DNA from: Candidatus Tidjanibacter faecipullorum
GTDB lineage: Bacteria > Bacteroidota > Bacteroidia > Bacteroidales > Rikenellaceae
Assembly (NCBI GenBank): GCA_019116245.1
Contig: DXCC01000032.1
Location: 1-48,748, forward strand
Length of the DNA stretch: 48,748 nucleotides
Direction of reading: 5' to 3'
Part shown: one piece after another, positions 8,552-17,977 of the stretch
How positions within the stretch are numbered: the first letter of the stretch is position 1
Layout of the letters: each line of letters begins with the position of its first letter
Position numbers and translations under genes: made by a program
The notes under the pieces: generated by a model
The model's input: only the letters and a program-made list of their open reading frames with translations
Told to the model about the DNA's origin: nothing
The model's database searches: none

Positions 8552-9579
8552 GCCCTCTCCTCCGCTTGTTGTTTACGCAGGCGTTCGGCCCGCAAGGCCA
8601 GAAAATCGATGCCCAGCCGCTGTCCGATCCAGGCCACAATGCCCAGCTGCTGCTCGGGAGCTCCCATGTCCAGCGAATTGATGCAACAGATTTTGGCGGC
8701 CCGATTGACAATGGCGGCCCGCAGGGACTGGGCTACTTTTTTGATACGTTCCGGCCGCGGCGCCAGATAGATGACGGTCTGTCCCTGCGGACGCAGTACA
8801 CACCGGTTGTGCAGGGCCAGATAGGTGATGAACAGCGACTGCGGATTGAACTGGTGAGGGTTGCGGAAGCGCCAGCGGGCGTTCTCCACCAGCAGTTCCG
8901 GATGCTGCCCGTAGAACTGTTCGAAAAAGCTTCTTTGCAACGGCAGCGAGGCATGGATCATGCGCACGAACCGCTTGCGGGCCTCTCCGCCGAGCACATC
9001 GGCCGCGTTGAGCATGCTGTCCTTGTAGGTAAAGGTGCGATGGCCGTGTTTGGGCAGCCGCAGCCAGCGGACCAGCCGGGCCGTCCAGGTACAGTGCCAG
9101 TAGCCGTAGATGATCGGCTGTCCGGCCTCATCGTACCAGTCGCTTGGCGAAACCGGAGCCACCAGCAACACATCGTCGTTGAAATAGACGAACCGTTCGC
9201 TCAGTCCCGGGATGCGCCACAGCATCGTCTCGATCGAGAGGCTGTTGAAGGTCGGCAGCAGGTCTTCGTAGTCGCGGAAAATCGTCCGGTGGTCCACCAC
9301 CGTGATCGGAATGTGACTTTCCGGGAAGAAGCGGGCCGCAAATCGATCCGCATGGGGATTCTGCGCGTCGGTCACGATATAGATATGGTGCACGAACGGA
9401 GCAAAGCGCAGGATGGAGGCGATGCAGAAGTAGATCTCGCCTACCGAGCGGAATCGGGTGGGTGCAGCTACCTCCGCAAAGGTCTCACCCCGGCCGTTTC
9501 CCAGGAATTTTCTTCGTTTGGCTTTGTGTATCGGGTCTTCTCCATCGACCCAGGTAATCACGATATCAATAGGTTCCAT
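8548..9579 (-). CDS. Stealth-family sugar-phosphate transferase (copy 1)
   Basis: A 343-residue protein with the four conserved regions of the Stealth family. CR1 is IDIVITWVDGEDPIHKAKR at residues 4-22. CR2 spans RFRSVGEIYFCIASILRFAP through IYIVTDAQNP and ETMLWRIPGLSERFVYFNDDVLL. CR3 follows, and CR4 contains NPHQFNPQSLF. Family members move a hexose-1-phosphate onto sugars to build phosphodiester-linked glycans such as capsule polymers. It lacks membrane segments. It lies 4 bases after a second Stealth gene and overlaps the flavin reductase gene by 4 bases. The acceptor glycan is unknown. Confidence 0.88.
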   Translation of the reverse strand: MEPIDIVITWVDGEDPIHKAKRRKFLGNGRGETFAEVAAPTRFRSVGEIYFCIASILRFAPFVHHIYIVTDAQNPHADRFAARFFPESHIPITVVDHRTIFRDYEDLLPTFNSLSIETMLWRIPGLSERFVYFNDDVLLVAPVSPSDWYDEAGQPIIYGYWHCTWTARLVRWLRLPKHGHRTFTYKDSMLNAADVLGGEARKRFVRMIHASLPLQRSFFEQFYGQHPELLVENARWRFRNPHQFNPQSLFITYLALHNRCVLRPQGQTVIYLAPRPERIKKVAQSLRAAIVNRAAKICCINSLDMGAPEQQLGIVAWIGQRLGIDFLALRAERLRKQQAEERA

Positions 9580-9583
9580 ATTG

Positions 9584-10573
9584 TCAATTCATCGAAAAGT
9601 CGATACCGATGCGGCGTGCCATCCAGTCGACAAACCGCTGCCGGTCGGCCTCAGGGGCCTGTTCCAGCGAATTGATGCATCCGAACAGGAGGTGATCCAT
9701 CCGATCGGCCTGGATCAGTTTGCGTTCCATGTATCCGGTCCGGTCGGCCGCAGGCTTCAGGAAGAGGGTGCGTCCTTTCGGAGAGCGGAGTACGCATTTG
9801 TCGGCGCGAACTCCCAGCAGATAGCACAGCTCCTGCGGATTGAACTGATGGGGCTCCCGGAAGCGGGGACGCATGTTTGCGACCAGCGCCTCGGGGTGCG
9901 TGGTAAAATAGTCGGCCAGCACGCTGCGGCGTTGCGCCAACGGTGTGTGGTGAAAATGGAAAAAGAAGGGACGGCCGAGGAGGTCGGCGGCATTCAGCAT
10001 GGCATCCTTGTGTCCGAAGGGGCACTGGCCGTTCCTGCGGGGCTTTACGGTCCGCAACAGCCGGGCCAGGAGGCTGCTGAAGGGGGTACCGTAGCAGACG
10101 GCCCGTCCCCGCGGGTCGAACCAGTCTTCGGGGTGCAGGGGGGCGGCCACGAAGACGTCGTCGTTGAAATAGACGAAATGTTCGCTCAGCCCCGGAATGC
10201 GCCACAGCATCGTCTCGATCGAGAGACTGTTGAACGTGGGCAGACAGGTTTCGTAACCGGCAAACAGGACGGTATGATCGACCACCTCGATCGGAATGCG
10301 GCAGTCGGGAAAGTGGCGGGCGACAAAGGCATCGGCATGAGGATCCTGACCGTCCGTCACGATAAAAATGCGGCGCACGAACGGGGCGAAGCGCACAATC
10401 GAGGCCACGCAATAGTAGATTTCGCCTGTCGAAACGAAACGGGTGTCGCCACCCACGTCGTCGCGGGCAATTTCCGGACGACCGGCATAGCGGGCTCGTT
10501 TGGCGCGGTGGACGGGATCGTCGCCGTCCACCCAGGCGATCACGACGTCTATATCTGTTGGACTTGCTGTCAT
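9584..10573 (-). CDS. Stealth-family sugar-phosphate transferase (copy 2)
   Basis: A 329-residue paralogue of the neighbouring Stealth protein. Its CR1 is IDVVIAWVDGDDPVHRAKRA near residue 8. Its CR2 has RFVSTGEIYYCVASIVRFAP, IFIVTDGQDPHAD and ETMLWRIPGLSEHFVYFNDDVF. CR4 has EPHQFNPQELCYLL. Start choice: the open frame extends upstream, but the ATG at 10573 overlaps the stop of the glycosyltransferase gene (ATGA) and places CR1 at the usual distance from the N-terminus. The two copies differ in the C-terminal half, suggesting an old duplication with different donor or acceptor specificity. Confidence 0.88.
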   Translation of the reverse strand: MTASPTDIDVVIAWVDGDDPVHRAKRARYAGRPEIARDDVGGDTRFVSTGEIYYCVASIVRFAPFVRRIFIVTDGQDPHADAFVARHFPDCRIPIEVVDHTVLFAGYETCLPTFNSLSIETMLWRIPGLSEHFVYFNDDVFVAAPLHPEDWFDPRGRAVCYGTPFSSLLARLLRTVKPRRNGQCPFGHKDAMLNAADLLGRPFFFHFHHTPLAQRRSVLADYFTTHPEALVANMRPRFREPHQFNPQELCYLLGVRADKCVLRSPKGRTLFLKPAADRTGYMERKLIQADRMDHLLFGCINSLEQAPEADRQRFVDWMARRIGIDFSMN

Positions 10574-11403
10574 ACCAGGTTGCGGAATCGTTCGGGAATC
10601 TCCACCACCCACTTGATGCCGAAGGTGGTGGGTTTGTTCAGCGCAAAAATCGGACGGCAGAGGCGCTGCATGCGGCGCACCCACGGTACGGTGCGTTCCC
10701 AGCGGGAGGCCTTGTGTTCGGTGACGATCCGGATCGTGCGGGCCCGTTTGGCAAAGTGTTTCGCCCACCCTTCGGCCAGACGCCCCTGATCGCCGGAACG
10801 CTCCTTCAGCCGGTTGTAGTCCACACATCCGAAATGGACAAGGTACAGATTGGGATCGATGCGGTAATTGTGGTGACGGACCCGGTGGAAACCCGAACCC
10901 CACGCCACCGGCCGGGAGATGACCGACGCTTTCGTGTAGCGCGAATAGAGAAATGCAAACCGGCGCTGCTCCAGGAACGGGCGCGACGGATCGATGGGCT
11001 GCTCCAGCTCCAGGTGCTGCCCGATGTCGAGGCCCAGTCCCGATACGCAGGGCGCGCAGCGGATCTCGCTCAGATAGGCGCGCAGCGGTTTGCCCACCGC
11101 CGGATCGACCACGAGAAATTCGTCCACGTCGGTGCCGATCACCAAGTCGTAGCGGTCGAGCAGTTCGGCCGCCCGGGCCGACAGGAAGTCGATCCGCAGC
11201 CGGTCTGCCCGGGCCACGTTGCCCGCCTTGCGTTCGCAGGCCACCACGTTGGCCCTGCCGCACCACTCCGGCACGGGCTGATCCTTGCCGTCGAGAAAGA
11301 CATAGAGGTTCTCTTCGCCGAGCTGGGCGCCGTAATAGGCGATCCACTTGCGCAGGAAGAAGTCGTCGTTGCGCACCATCGTCACGGCGCATATGTTCTT
11401 CAT
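10570..11403 (-). CDS. glycosyltransferase (GT2/GT92-like)
   Basis: A 277-residue protein starting MKNICAVTMVRNDDFFLRKW, the usual opening of glycosyltransferase 2-like and GT92-like enzymes. A DVDE motif (IGTDVDEFLVV) acts as the expected metal/nucleotide-sugar binding DxD site. Later segments (SGFHRVRHHNY, LYLVHFGCVDYNRL) match the family. The in-frame region upstream of 11403 is poor coding sequence, so this ATG is preferred. It is the first gene of the operon with two Stealth genes and the flavin reductase, and probably adds one sugar of the same glycan. Confidence 0.85.
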   Translation of the reverse strand: MKNICAVTMVRNDDFFLRKWIAYYGAQLGEENLYVFLDGKDQPVPEWCGRANVVACERKAGNVARADRLRIDFLSARAAELLDRYDLVIGTDVDEFLVVDPAVGKPLRAYLSEIRCAPCVSGLGLDIGQHLELEQPIDPSRPFLEQRRFAFLYSRYTKASVISRPVAWGSGFHRVRHHNYRIDPNLYLVHFGCVDYNRLKERSGDQGRLAEGWAKHFAKRARTIRIVTEHKASRWERTVPWVRRMQRLCRPIFALNKPTTFGIKWVVEIPERFRNLV

Positions 11404-11471
11404 AGCCTCTAACAAATAATCGATTGGATGGTTATTGCCGCGACAGCTCCCTGCTGTCGGAAACCATGTTA

Positions 11472-11479
11472 CAAATATA
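11472..11479 (-). promoter_or_regulatory. -7 box of the Stealth operon
   Basis: The minus strand reads TATATTTG, an exact TAnnTTTG match, 69 bases before the glycosyltransferase ATG. No convincing -33 element was seen. Confidence 0.45.
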
Positions 11480-11635
11480 ATACAAACCATCCGGAGCACC
11501 AACTCTTCGACCAAATCCTTCGTTGCGTCCGCCCGGCGGGATGTATCGGATTTTCCTTTTGCGGCATAGGGAAAACCGATCGCGGCGGAGGGGCTGCAGG
11601 CTGAAAAAGATTGCGCCGATCTCGCCATAAATGCG

Positions 11636-11643
11636 TATCTTTG
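11636..11643 (+). promoter_or_regulatory. -7 box of dnaE
   Basis: TATCTTTG matches TAnnTTTG; the dnaE ATG follows 23 bases later. Confidence 0.55.
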
Positions 11644-11665
11644 TCAGGATACAAATCGGCCAGCC

Positions 11666-14600
11666 ATGCCTCAATTCACACATCTTCACGTACATACGCA
11701 GTATTCCATTCTGGACGGAGCCGCGTCGATCCCCTCGCTCATCAAACGGGCCAAGGAGTTCGGCATGACCGCCGTGGCCATCACCGATCACGGCAACATG
11801 TTCGGCGTGAAGGAGTTCTACGATACGGCCAACGCGGCCGGCATCAAGCCGATTCTCGGCTGTGAGGTGTATGTGGTGAAAAATCATCTGGAGAAGGACA
11901 AGGATGAAAAGGCGGGCGACCACCTCATCCTGCTGGCCAAGGATCTGGTCGGTTACCACAACCTCGTCAAACTGGTCTCCTATTCGTGGACGGAGGGTTT
12001 CTACTACAAGCCCCGTATCGACAAGGCGCTCCTGCGCCAGTACCACGAGGGATTGATCTGCAGCTCGGCCTGCCTGGGCGGCGAATTGCCGCAGGCCATC
12101 ATGCGGGGCGACCTGCAGGAGGCGGACCGGATCGTTACGGAGTTCAAGGAGCTGTTCGGCGACGACTATTACCTGGAGCTGCAGCTCCACCGTTCGCTGT
12201 CGGGAGCACCCGATACGGACACGTGCCGCCACCAGGTGGAGGTCAACAAGGTGATCGTCGATCTGGCGGCCCGCCACGGCGTCAAGCTGATCGCCACCAA
12301 TGACGTCCACTTCACGCTGGAGGAGGATGCCGCCGCGCACGACCACCTGATCTGCCTCAATACGGGTCGCGATCTGGACGACCCGAACCGCATGCGTTAT
12401 ACGGGACAGGAGTTTTTCAAGAGTCCCGACGAAATGGCGGCGCTCTTCGAGGATCACCCCGAGGCGCTGGCCAATACGATGGAAATTGCCGACAAGGTGC
12501 AGTGCTACAAGCTGGAGCACAAGCCGCTGATGCCGGATTTTCCCCTGCCCGACGACTTCGCCATCGATCCGGAGGAGTTGCGCAAGGTCTATCTGCGCCG
12601 TTTCGACGGCCAGGTCGAACGGCTGCGCAAGGATCTGAAGGATGCCGACGAAGCCAAGCAGGAAAAGATCAACGGTCAGATTGCGGCCCTGGAGGCCAAG
12701 CGTGCCGCTGCCGAGACAGCTCCCTCGCTGGACGACTTTGCGGCGGGCGACGAGCAGCTGGCCGAATGGCTGACCGTATCGAAACAGTATCTCTACCTCG
12801 TCTCGCTGACCATGGCGGGTGCGCGCGAACGCTACGGCGAACCCGACCAGAAGACGATGGATCGTCTCAACTACGAGTTGCGGACGATCGAATGGATGGG
12901 ATTTCCGGGTTACTTCCTCATCGTGTCGGACTTTATCCGTGCGGCGCGTGCCATGGGGGTTTCGGTGGGACCGGGCCGTGGCTCGGCTGCGGGTTCGGTA
13001 GTGGCCTACTGTCTGAAAATCACCAACATCGACCCGCTGAAATACGATCTGCTGTTTGAGCGATTCCTCAACCCCGACCGTATCTCCCTCCCTGATGTGG
13101 ATGTCGATTTCGATGAGGATGGCCGTGCCGAGGTGTTGCAGTACGTCATCCGCAAGTATGGCAAGAAGCGGGTGGCCCAGATCGTCACGTTCGGTACCAT
13201 GGCGCCGAAACTGGCCATCCGCGATGTGGCCCGCGTCGAGAAACTGCCGCTGGCCGACAGCGACCGGCTGGCCAAACTGGTGCCCGACAAGCTGACACCC
13301 GACAAGGGGGAAACCCCCTTTGAACGTGCCTACAAGGATTCGCCCGAGCTGGCCAAGGAGCGCGAATCGGACAATCCGCTCATACGCAACACACTCCGCT
13401 ATGCCGAAAAACTGGAGGGATCCGTGCGCCAGACGGGCGTGCATGCCTGCGGCGTGATTATCGGTAAGGACGATCTGGAGGAGTTTGCCCCCGTAGCTAC
13501 GGCCAAGGACGCCGATCTGAATGTCGTGCAGTACGAGGGACGCCTGGTCGAAAGCGTGGGCCTGATCAAGATGGACTTCCTCGGGCTGAAGACGCTGTCG
13601 ATCATCAAGGATGCGCTGAACAACATCAAGCGTGTCAAGGGGGTCGATCTGGATATCGACAAGATTCCGCTCGACGACAAGAAAACCTATCAACTCTTCA
13701 GCAAGGGCGAAACGACGGGTATCTTCCAGTTCGAGTCGGGCGGCATGAAAAAATACCTGCGCGAGCTGAAGCCCAACCGGTTTGAGGACCTCATCGCCAT
13801 GAATGCCCTCTACCGGCCGGGCCCTATGGACAAGATTCCGAACTTCATCGCCCGCAAGCACGGCAAGGAGCCGGTGACCTACGAGTTCCCCGACATGGAG
13901 GAGTACCTCTACGACACGTACGGCATCACGGTCTACCAGGAGCAGGTCATGCTGCTGTCGCAGAAGCTGGCCGGCTTCACCGGCGGCGAGGCCGACACGT
14001 TGCGTAAGGCGATGGGTAAGAAACAGCGTGCCACGCTGGACAAGATGAAGCCCAAATTCATCAACGGAGCCGTGGCGCGCGGTCACGATGCCGCCATCTG
14101 CGAGCAGATCTGGACCGACTGGGAAGCGTTTGCCTCCTATGCGTTCAACAAGTCGCACGCCACCTGTTACGCCTATGTGGCTTACCAGACGGCCTATCTG
14201 AAGGCCCACTACCCTTCGGAATTCATGGCCGCCCTGCTGAGCCGCAACCTCTCGAGCATGGACAAGATCGCCTTCTTCATGGATGAGTGCAAGCGCATGG
14301 GCATCAAGGTGCTCGGCCCGGACATCAACGAGAGTATCGAATCGTTCACGTCCGATGCCGAGGGCAACGTCCGCTTCGGACTGGCTGCCGTGAAGGGGGT
14401 CGGCGAGGCGGCCATGCTCTCTATCGTCGAGGAACGGGAGAAGGGCGGCAAGTTCCGCAACATATACGATTTCATGGAGCGGGTCAACATGACCGCCGTC
14501 AACAAGAAGAACATCGAGAACATGGCGCTGGCCGGCGCCTTCGATTCGATCAGCGGCTTCCACCGCAGCAAATTCTTCGCGGCCGATCAGCGCGACCCGA

Positions 14601-15382
14601 ACGGGCCGATCTTCCTCGAGCAGCTCGTACGTTACGGCAGCCGGATGCAGACCGAGCGCAATACGGCCCAGCAGAGCCTCTTCGGCGGCACCGACCAGGT
14701 GGATATCCAGCAGCCGCTCGTGCCGCAGTGTCCCGACTGGAACCGCCTCGAGACGCTCAACAACGAGAAAGCGATGATCGGCATGTACCTCTCGTCGCAC
14801 CCGTTGGACACCTACAAGATTGTCATCCAGCGTTTCTGCAACACCCAGCTCACCCAGTTTGCCAACTTGAATGACCTGAAGGACAAGGATTTCACGGTAG
14901 CCGGCATGGTAACCGAGGTGCAGAATCTCTATACCAAGACGGGCAAACCGTTCGGGCGTTTCAAACTGGAGGACTACAGCGGCCAGCATGAGTTCGTCCT
15001 CTTTGACAAGGATTACGAGAACTTCCGCAAATACCTGTTCAAGGACTACTTCCTGCTGATCAAGGGCAGCGTGCGTCCCCGCCCCTACCGCGACACGGAA
15101 TACGAGGCGAAGATCACCTCCATGCAGATGCTCGACGACGTGCTGGGGGGCATCAGCGAACTGACGCTGAACCTGCCCATCCAGGAGATTACCCCCGATG
15201 CCACCGCCGAACTGACCGAGCGGCTGACGGCCGCCAAGGGCAAAATCAACCTGCGCATCAAGGTGATAGATCCGCATGAAGGGGTTTCGCTGGTCTTCTT
15301 CTCGCGGAAATACAAGGTGGCCCTGACCCAGGAGTTGGTTGACTACCTGGAGAACAGCCAGATCAACTATCGAATCGCATGA
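11666..15382 (+). CDS. dnaE: DNA polymerase III alpha subunit
   Basis: A 1238-residue replicative polymerase. The N-terminal PHP domain begins FTHLHVHTQYSILDG (residue 4 on) and continues with AITDHGNMFG. The palm contains PGRGSAAGSVVAYC near residue 435 and the catalytic aspartates in PDVDVDFDEDGR near 476. Fingers and the clamp-binding region follow (VYQEQVMLLSQKLAGFTGGEAD, AFNKSHATCYAYVAYQTAYLK), then an OB-fold (DFTVAGMVTEV). It is slightly longer than E. coli DnaE because of inserts around residues 310-370. A fused exonuclease domain is not seen, so it is DnaE rather than PolC. The reading frame is uninterrupted, a useful check on sequence quality here. Confidence 0.97.
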   Translation: MPQFTHLHVHTQYSILDGAASIPSLIKRAKEFGMTAVAITDHGNMFGVKEFYDTANAAGIKPILGCEVYVVKNHLEKDKDEKAGDHLILLAKDLVGYHNLVKLVSYSWTEGFYYKPRIDKALLRQYHEGLICSSACLGGELPQAIMRGDLQEADRIVTEFKELFGDDYYLELQLHRSLSGAPDTDTCRHQVEVNKVIVDLAARHGVKLIATNDVHFTLEEDAAAHDHLICLNTGRDLDDPNRMRYTGQEFFKSPDEMAALFEDHPEALANTMEIADKVQCYKLEHKPLMPDFPLPDDFAIDPEELRKVYLRRFDGQVERLRKDLKDADEAKQEKINGQIAALEAKRAAAETAPSLDDFAAGDEQLAEWLTVSKQYLYLVSLTMAGARERYGEPDQKTMDRLNYELRTIEWMGFPGYFLIVSDFIRAARAMGVSVGPGRGSAAGSVVAYCLKITNIDPLKYDLLFERFLNPDRISLPDVDVDFDEDGRAEVLQYVIRKYGKKRVAQIVTFGTMAPKLAIRDVARVEKLPLADSDRLAKLVPDKLTPDKGETPFERAYKDSPELAKERESDNPLIRNTLRYAEKLEGSVRQTGVHACGVIIGKDDLEEFAPVATAKDADLNVVQYEGRLVESVGLIKMDFLGLKTLSIIKDALNNIKRVKGVDLDIDKIPLDDKKTYQLFSKGETTGIFQFESGGMKKYLRELKPNRFEDLIAMNALYRPGPMDKIPNFIARKHGKEPVTYEFPDMEEYLYDTYGITVYQEQVMLLSQKLAGFTGGEADTLRKAMGKKQRATLDKMKPKFINGAVARGHDAAICEQIWTDWEAFASYAFNKSHATCYAYVAYQTAYLKAHYPSEFMAALLSRNLSSMDKIAFFMDECKRMGIKVLGPDINESIESFTSDAEGNVRFGLAAVKGVGEAAMLSIVEEREKGGKFRNIYDFMERVNMTAVNKKNIENMALAGAFDSISGFHRSKFFAADQRDPNGPIFLEQLVRYGSRMQTERNTAQQSLFGGTDQVDIQQPLVPQCPDWNRLETLNNEKAMIGMYLSSHPLDTYKIVIQRFCNTQLTQFANLNDLKDKDFTVAGMVTEVQNLYTKTGKPFGRFKLEDYSGQHEFVLFDKDYENFRKYLFKDYFLLIKGSVRPRPYRDTEYEAKITSMQMLDDVLGGISELTLNLPIQEITPDATAELTERLTAAKGKINLRIKVIDPHEGVSLVFFSRKYKVALTQELVDYLENSQINYRIA

Positions 15383-15441
15383 TACGGGCAACAAAACAAA
15401 CGACAATACGTTAATCATTCACAAACCAAAAAGCTAAGACT

Positions 15442-15759
15442 ATGGCAAAGAACATCGACATGGCTGCGTACAACGAACTCGTAGCCTCCGGCAAACCTTT
15501 TGTAATTGATTTCTGGGCAGAATGGTGCGGTCCGTGCCGTGCATTGGGTCCCGTTATCGAGGAACTCGCTGCAGAGTATGAGGGCAAGGTAGTGATCGGC
15601 AAGTGCGACGTCGATCAGAACAACGACCTGGCCATCAAGTTCGGCGTGCGCAACATTCCGCTCGTCGTATTCGTGAAGGCTGGCGGCGAGATGCAGGACA
15701 AACTCGTCGGCGCATCGCCCAAAGACGCCATCAAGGCCAAAATCGACGCGCTGTTGTAA
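15442..15759 (+). CDS. trxA: thioredoxin
   Basis: A 105-residue thioredoxin with the WCGPC active site at 28-32 and the conserved cis-proline in VRNIPLVVF. It reduces protein disulfides in the cytoplasm. Codon use and length are typical, and no signal peptide is seen. It lies 59 bases after dnaE without an obvious TAnnTTTG box, so it may be co-transcribed. A strong hairpin terminator follows. Confidence 0.95.
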   Translation: MAKNIDMAAYNELVASGKPFVIDFWAEWCGPCRALGPVIEELAAEYEGKVVIGKCDVDQNNDLAIKFGVRNIPLVVFVKAGGEMQDKLVGASPKDAIKAKIDALL

Positions 15760-15779
15760 TCTCGCGACGACAACAAGTT

Positions 15780-15808
15780 GCGGGCGGAACCTTCCTGGTT
15801 CCGCCCGC
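15780..15808. terminator. terminator after trxA
   Basis: A perfect 12-bp inverted repeat (GCGGGCGGAACC and its complement) has a 5-base loop and is followed by TTTG. It stands between convergent trxA and an outer-membrane protein gene. Confidence 0.8.
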
Positions 15809-15836
15809 TTTGTATATGCACCTCCGGATACCCGGT

Positions 15837-17825
15837 CTACTGATACCCCACCTCTTCGGGTTGGGAAGGGATGTAGCGCGGAGTCTGGAGCCGTTGTTCG
15901 CTGGTCAGCTGGATCCATTCGCTGTTGAGCATGCCCGATCGGCCGAAGTTGTAGAACAGACTGAGTTGGAGGGTGCCGAACACCAGCCGTTCGTTGCGCA
16001 GCCGGACCCCTATGCCGACGGTAGCCTGAAATTCGTTGCGGAAGATGTTCGGATCGAAGCCGATGGTGCCCACGTCGCCGAACCCGTAGAGGGCGATGCG
16101 GAAGCCCAGCGGCTGCCAGGGGGTGAAGACCACGGTCTCGGTACTCAACACAATCCGGTTGCTGCCCAGTGAGCTCCTTCCTGCCGCACGCGGCCCGCTC
16201 CGTCCGGTGAACCAGACCGACTCATAAAATCCTCCGAACCGGTTCCACCCCTTCAGGTAATCGATCATAACGAACTGACGGGTAGTGAATCGGCTGTGAC
16301 CAAGCATATTCGTGAAATATTGGATGCGCGCATGCAGCGCCGAGCGGTAGAACCCCAGCCGACGGGCATAATAGCTGCCCACTGCGGCAGAGCCCATCAG
16401 ATAGCCGAACGGCAGAAAGCCGCCCGCCCGGAATGATAGGCCGCCATAGAACCCCGAATAGTAGTCGGCGTTGGAATAGCCGAACGTGGCCTCGGCGCGA
16501 TAGCCCGTAGCCACATACTCGTTGTAGCCGTAGCCGTAGATCAGACTGGTGGTCAGAAACCGTTCCCGATAGAGGCCGAGCGATCCCAGCATGAGATCCG
16601 TGTCATAGAAATAGGGATTCAGCCGATCCCCCACCGGCAGCCAGACGGGATTGCCCGACGCGTCGTTGCCGCCCAGATAGCGGGGGGTGTCGAGCCAGCG
16701 CAGATGGTCGTAGCGGGCCATGCCGTAGAGGCTGGAGGATACGGACGGCAGGTACCACGAGTAACCGGTCCAGAGATTGAGGTGATTGTAGTGGACCATG
16801 TAGTCGCCGGCCACCGTTTCCCGCGGCGTCGCGTAACGGACGTAGAGGGCGTTGCGGACATTTTCGAATGTGCCGCTCACTGCGTAGTCGGTCGGTCGGA
16901 TCAACGGCTTGTTGACCGAGGCCCCGTAGTAGCGTTCGTCGAACGAGCGGCCTGCCGTCACCTCGGCCGCCACAAAGGAACCGAACAGGTTGGGAATCCG
17001 GTAGCGGAACAGACTGCCTTCGTAACGTCCCCGTTTCCAGTCCAGACTGAAGCGATAGCTGAAGCGGTCGCCCGTACCCAGAAAGTTGGCGTCGTAGAGC
17101 TCGCCCCACACCTTGCCCGACAGCCCCTGCGCACCGCCGTCGGCGCTGATACTCCAGTTGTCCTGCGTGAGAATGCGCACGATCACCGCATCGGGATCCG
17201 TCGGGTCGGGCACCACGTCGATGCCGACGTTGGCGATATACTGCCGCGACCGGAGCAGCTGCTTGTAACGAACCACCGTCTCCGCGTCGAACGGTTCGCC
17301 GACCCGGAACAGCAGGTCGCGCCGCACGGTCTGTTCGCGGGTGGTCACGTGGACGGCATTGGCGGCCTTTTCCAGCCAGCTGTGAGCCGGGTCGAACACG
17401 TTTTCCCGCTCGAATTCGATGGCGGCGATGCGCCTGCCGTTCCACAGGCTGTAGAGGGCCGCTTCGTCCACCACCTCCGGTTTCATCACCGAAGCAGGTC
17501 GGACGGGCACAATGACCAGATCATGCACCCAGCTCCAGAAACGATACCGGCGGGCCCAGTCGCGCAACGTGCCGTAAAAGTGTTCCGTACGGTCGGCCTC
17601 GGAGAGACGTTCGGTCTGCCCGCTCCGCAGGGCCGACCGTACGGTGTCGGATACGGCATGCCCCACCGCAATGCGGTCGTCGGGTTGGCTGATCGGTTCC
17701 AGAATCCGCACCTGCAGCGTATCCGGCACGACGGCGGGCGGCGTGGCTGCCCGTGCGGAAACGGTCATTGCTGCCAGTCCCAGCACCCACGCCAACGTGC
17801 GTACGATATGTGCCCGACGATCCAT
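15837..17825 (-). CDS. Omp85/BamA-superfamily outer membrane protein with POTRA-like domain
   Basis: A 662-residue exported protein. A signal peptide (RTLAWVLGLAAMTVSARA) precedes a linker, a POTRA-like segment around residues 160-230 (LFRVGEPFDAETVVRYKQLL, VGIDVVPDPTDPDAVIVRI), then a long beta-barrel rich in alternating aromatic strands. Omp85 proteins insert or translocate proteins or lipids across the outer membrane. A single POTRA and low similarity to BamA argue against it being the essential assembly factor. It does not end in the typical terminal aromatic residue (ends VGYQ). The -7 box sits 7 bases from the ATG, leaving almost no leader. Confidence 0.75.
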   Translation of the reverse strand: MDRRAHIVRTLAWVLGLAAMTVSARAATPPAVVPDTLQVRILEPISQPDDRIAVGHAVSDTVRSALRSGQTERLSEADRTEHFYGTLRDWARRYRFWSWVHDLVIVPVRPASVMKPEVVDEAALYSLWNGRRIAAIEFERENVFDPAHSWLEKAANAVHVTTREQTVRRDLLFRVGEPFDAETVVRYKQLLRSRQYIANVGIDVVPDPTDPDAVIVRILTQDNWSISADGGAQGLSGKVWGELYDANFLGTGDRFSYRFSLDWKRGRYEGSLFRYRIPNLFGSFVAAEVTAGRSFDERYYGASVNKPLIRPTDYAVSGTFENVRNALYVRYATPRETVAGDYMVHYNHLNLWTGYSWYLPSVSSSLYGMARYDHLRWLDTPRYLGGNDASGNPVWLPVGDRLNPYFYDTDLMLGSLGLYRERFLTTSLIYGYGYNEYVATGYRAEATFGYSNADYYSGFYGGLSFRAGGFLPFGYLMGSAAVGSYYARRLGFYRSALHARIQYFTNMLGHSRFTTRQFVMIDYLKGWNRFGGFYESVWFTGRSGPRAAGRSSLGSNRIVLSTETVVFTPWQPLGFRIALYGFGDVGTIGFDPNIFRNEFQATVGIGVRLRNERLVFGTLQLSLFYNFGRSGMLNSEWIQLTSEQRLQTPRYIPSQPEEVGYQ

Positions 17826-17832
17826 ATATTCT

Positions 17833-17840
17833 CAAATGTA
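17833..17840 (-). promoter_or_regulatory. -7 box abutting the Omp85-like gene at 17825
   Basis: The minus strand reads TACATTTG (TAnnTTTG), only 7 bases from the ATG. If used, the transcript would begin at or within a few bases of the start codon. Confidence 0.45.
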
Positions 17841-17977
17841 GTGAAAATTTGGATGCGTCGCGCCCGCAGACCAGGGTTTCGGAAGGGGCTGTCGGCACCG
17901 GTGACCTGCCCGCGGAGAACCCGGTGGAGTCCGTGCGCGGGGCCGGAACAAGGAGACCGCTTATTGCCGGGAACGTG

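Noticed and set aside
11432-15418. 1328-codon minus-strand open frame opposite dnaE
   Set aside because: Antisense shadow of dnaE, which shows all polymerase motifs; the shadow has no recognisable domain.
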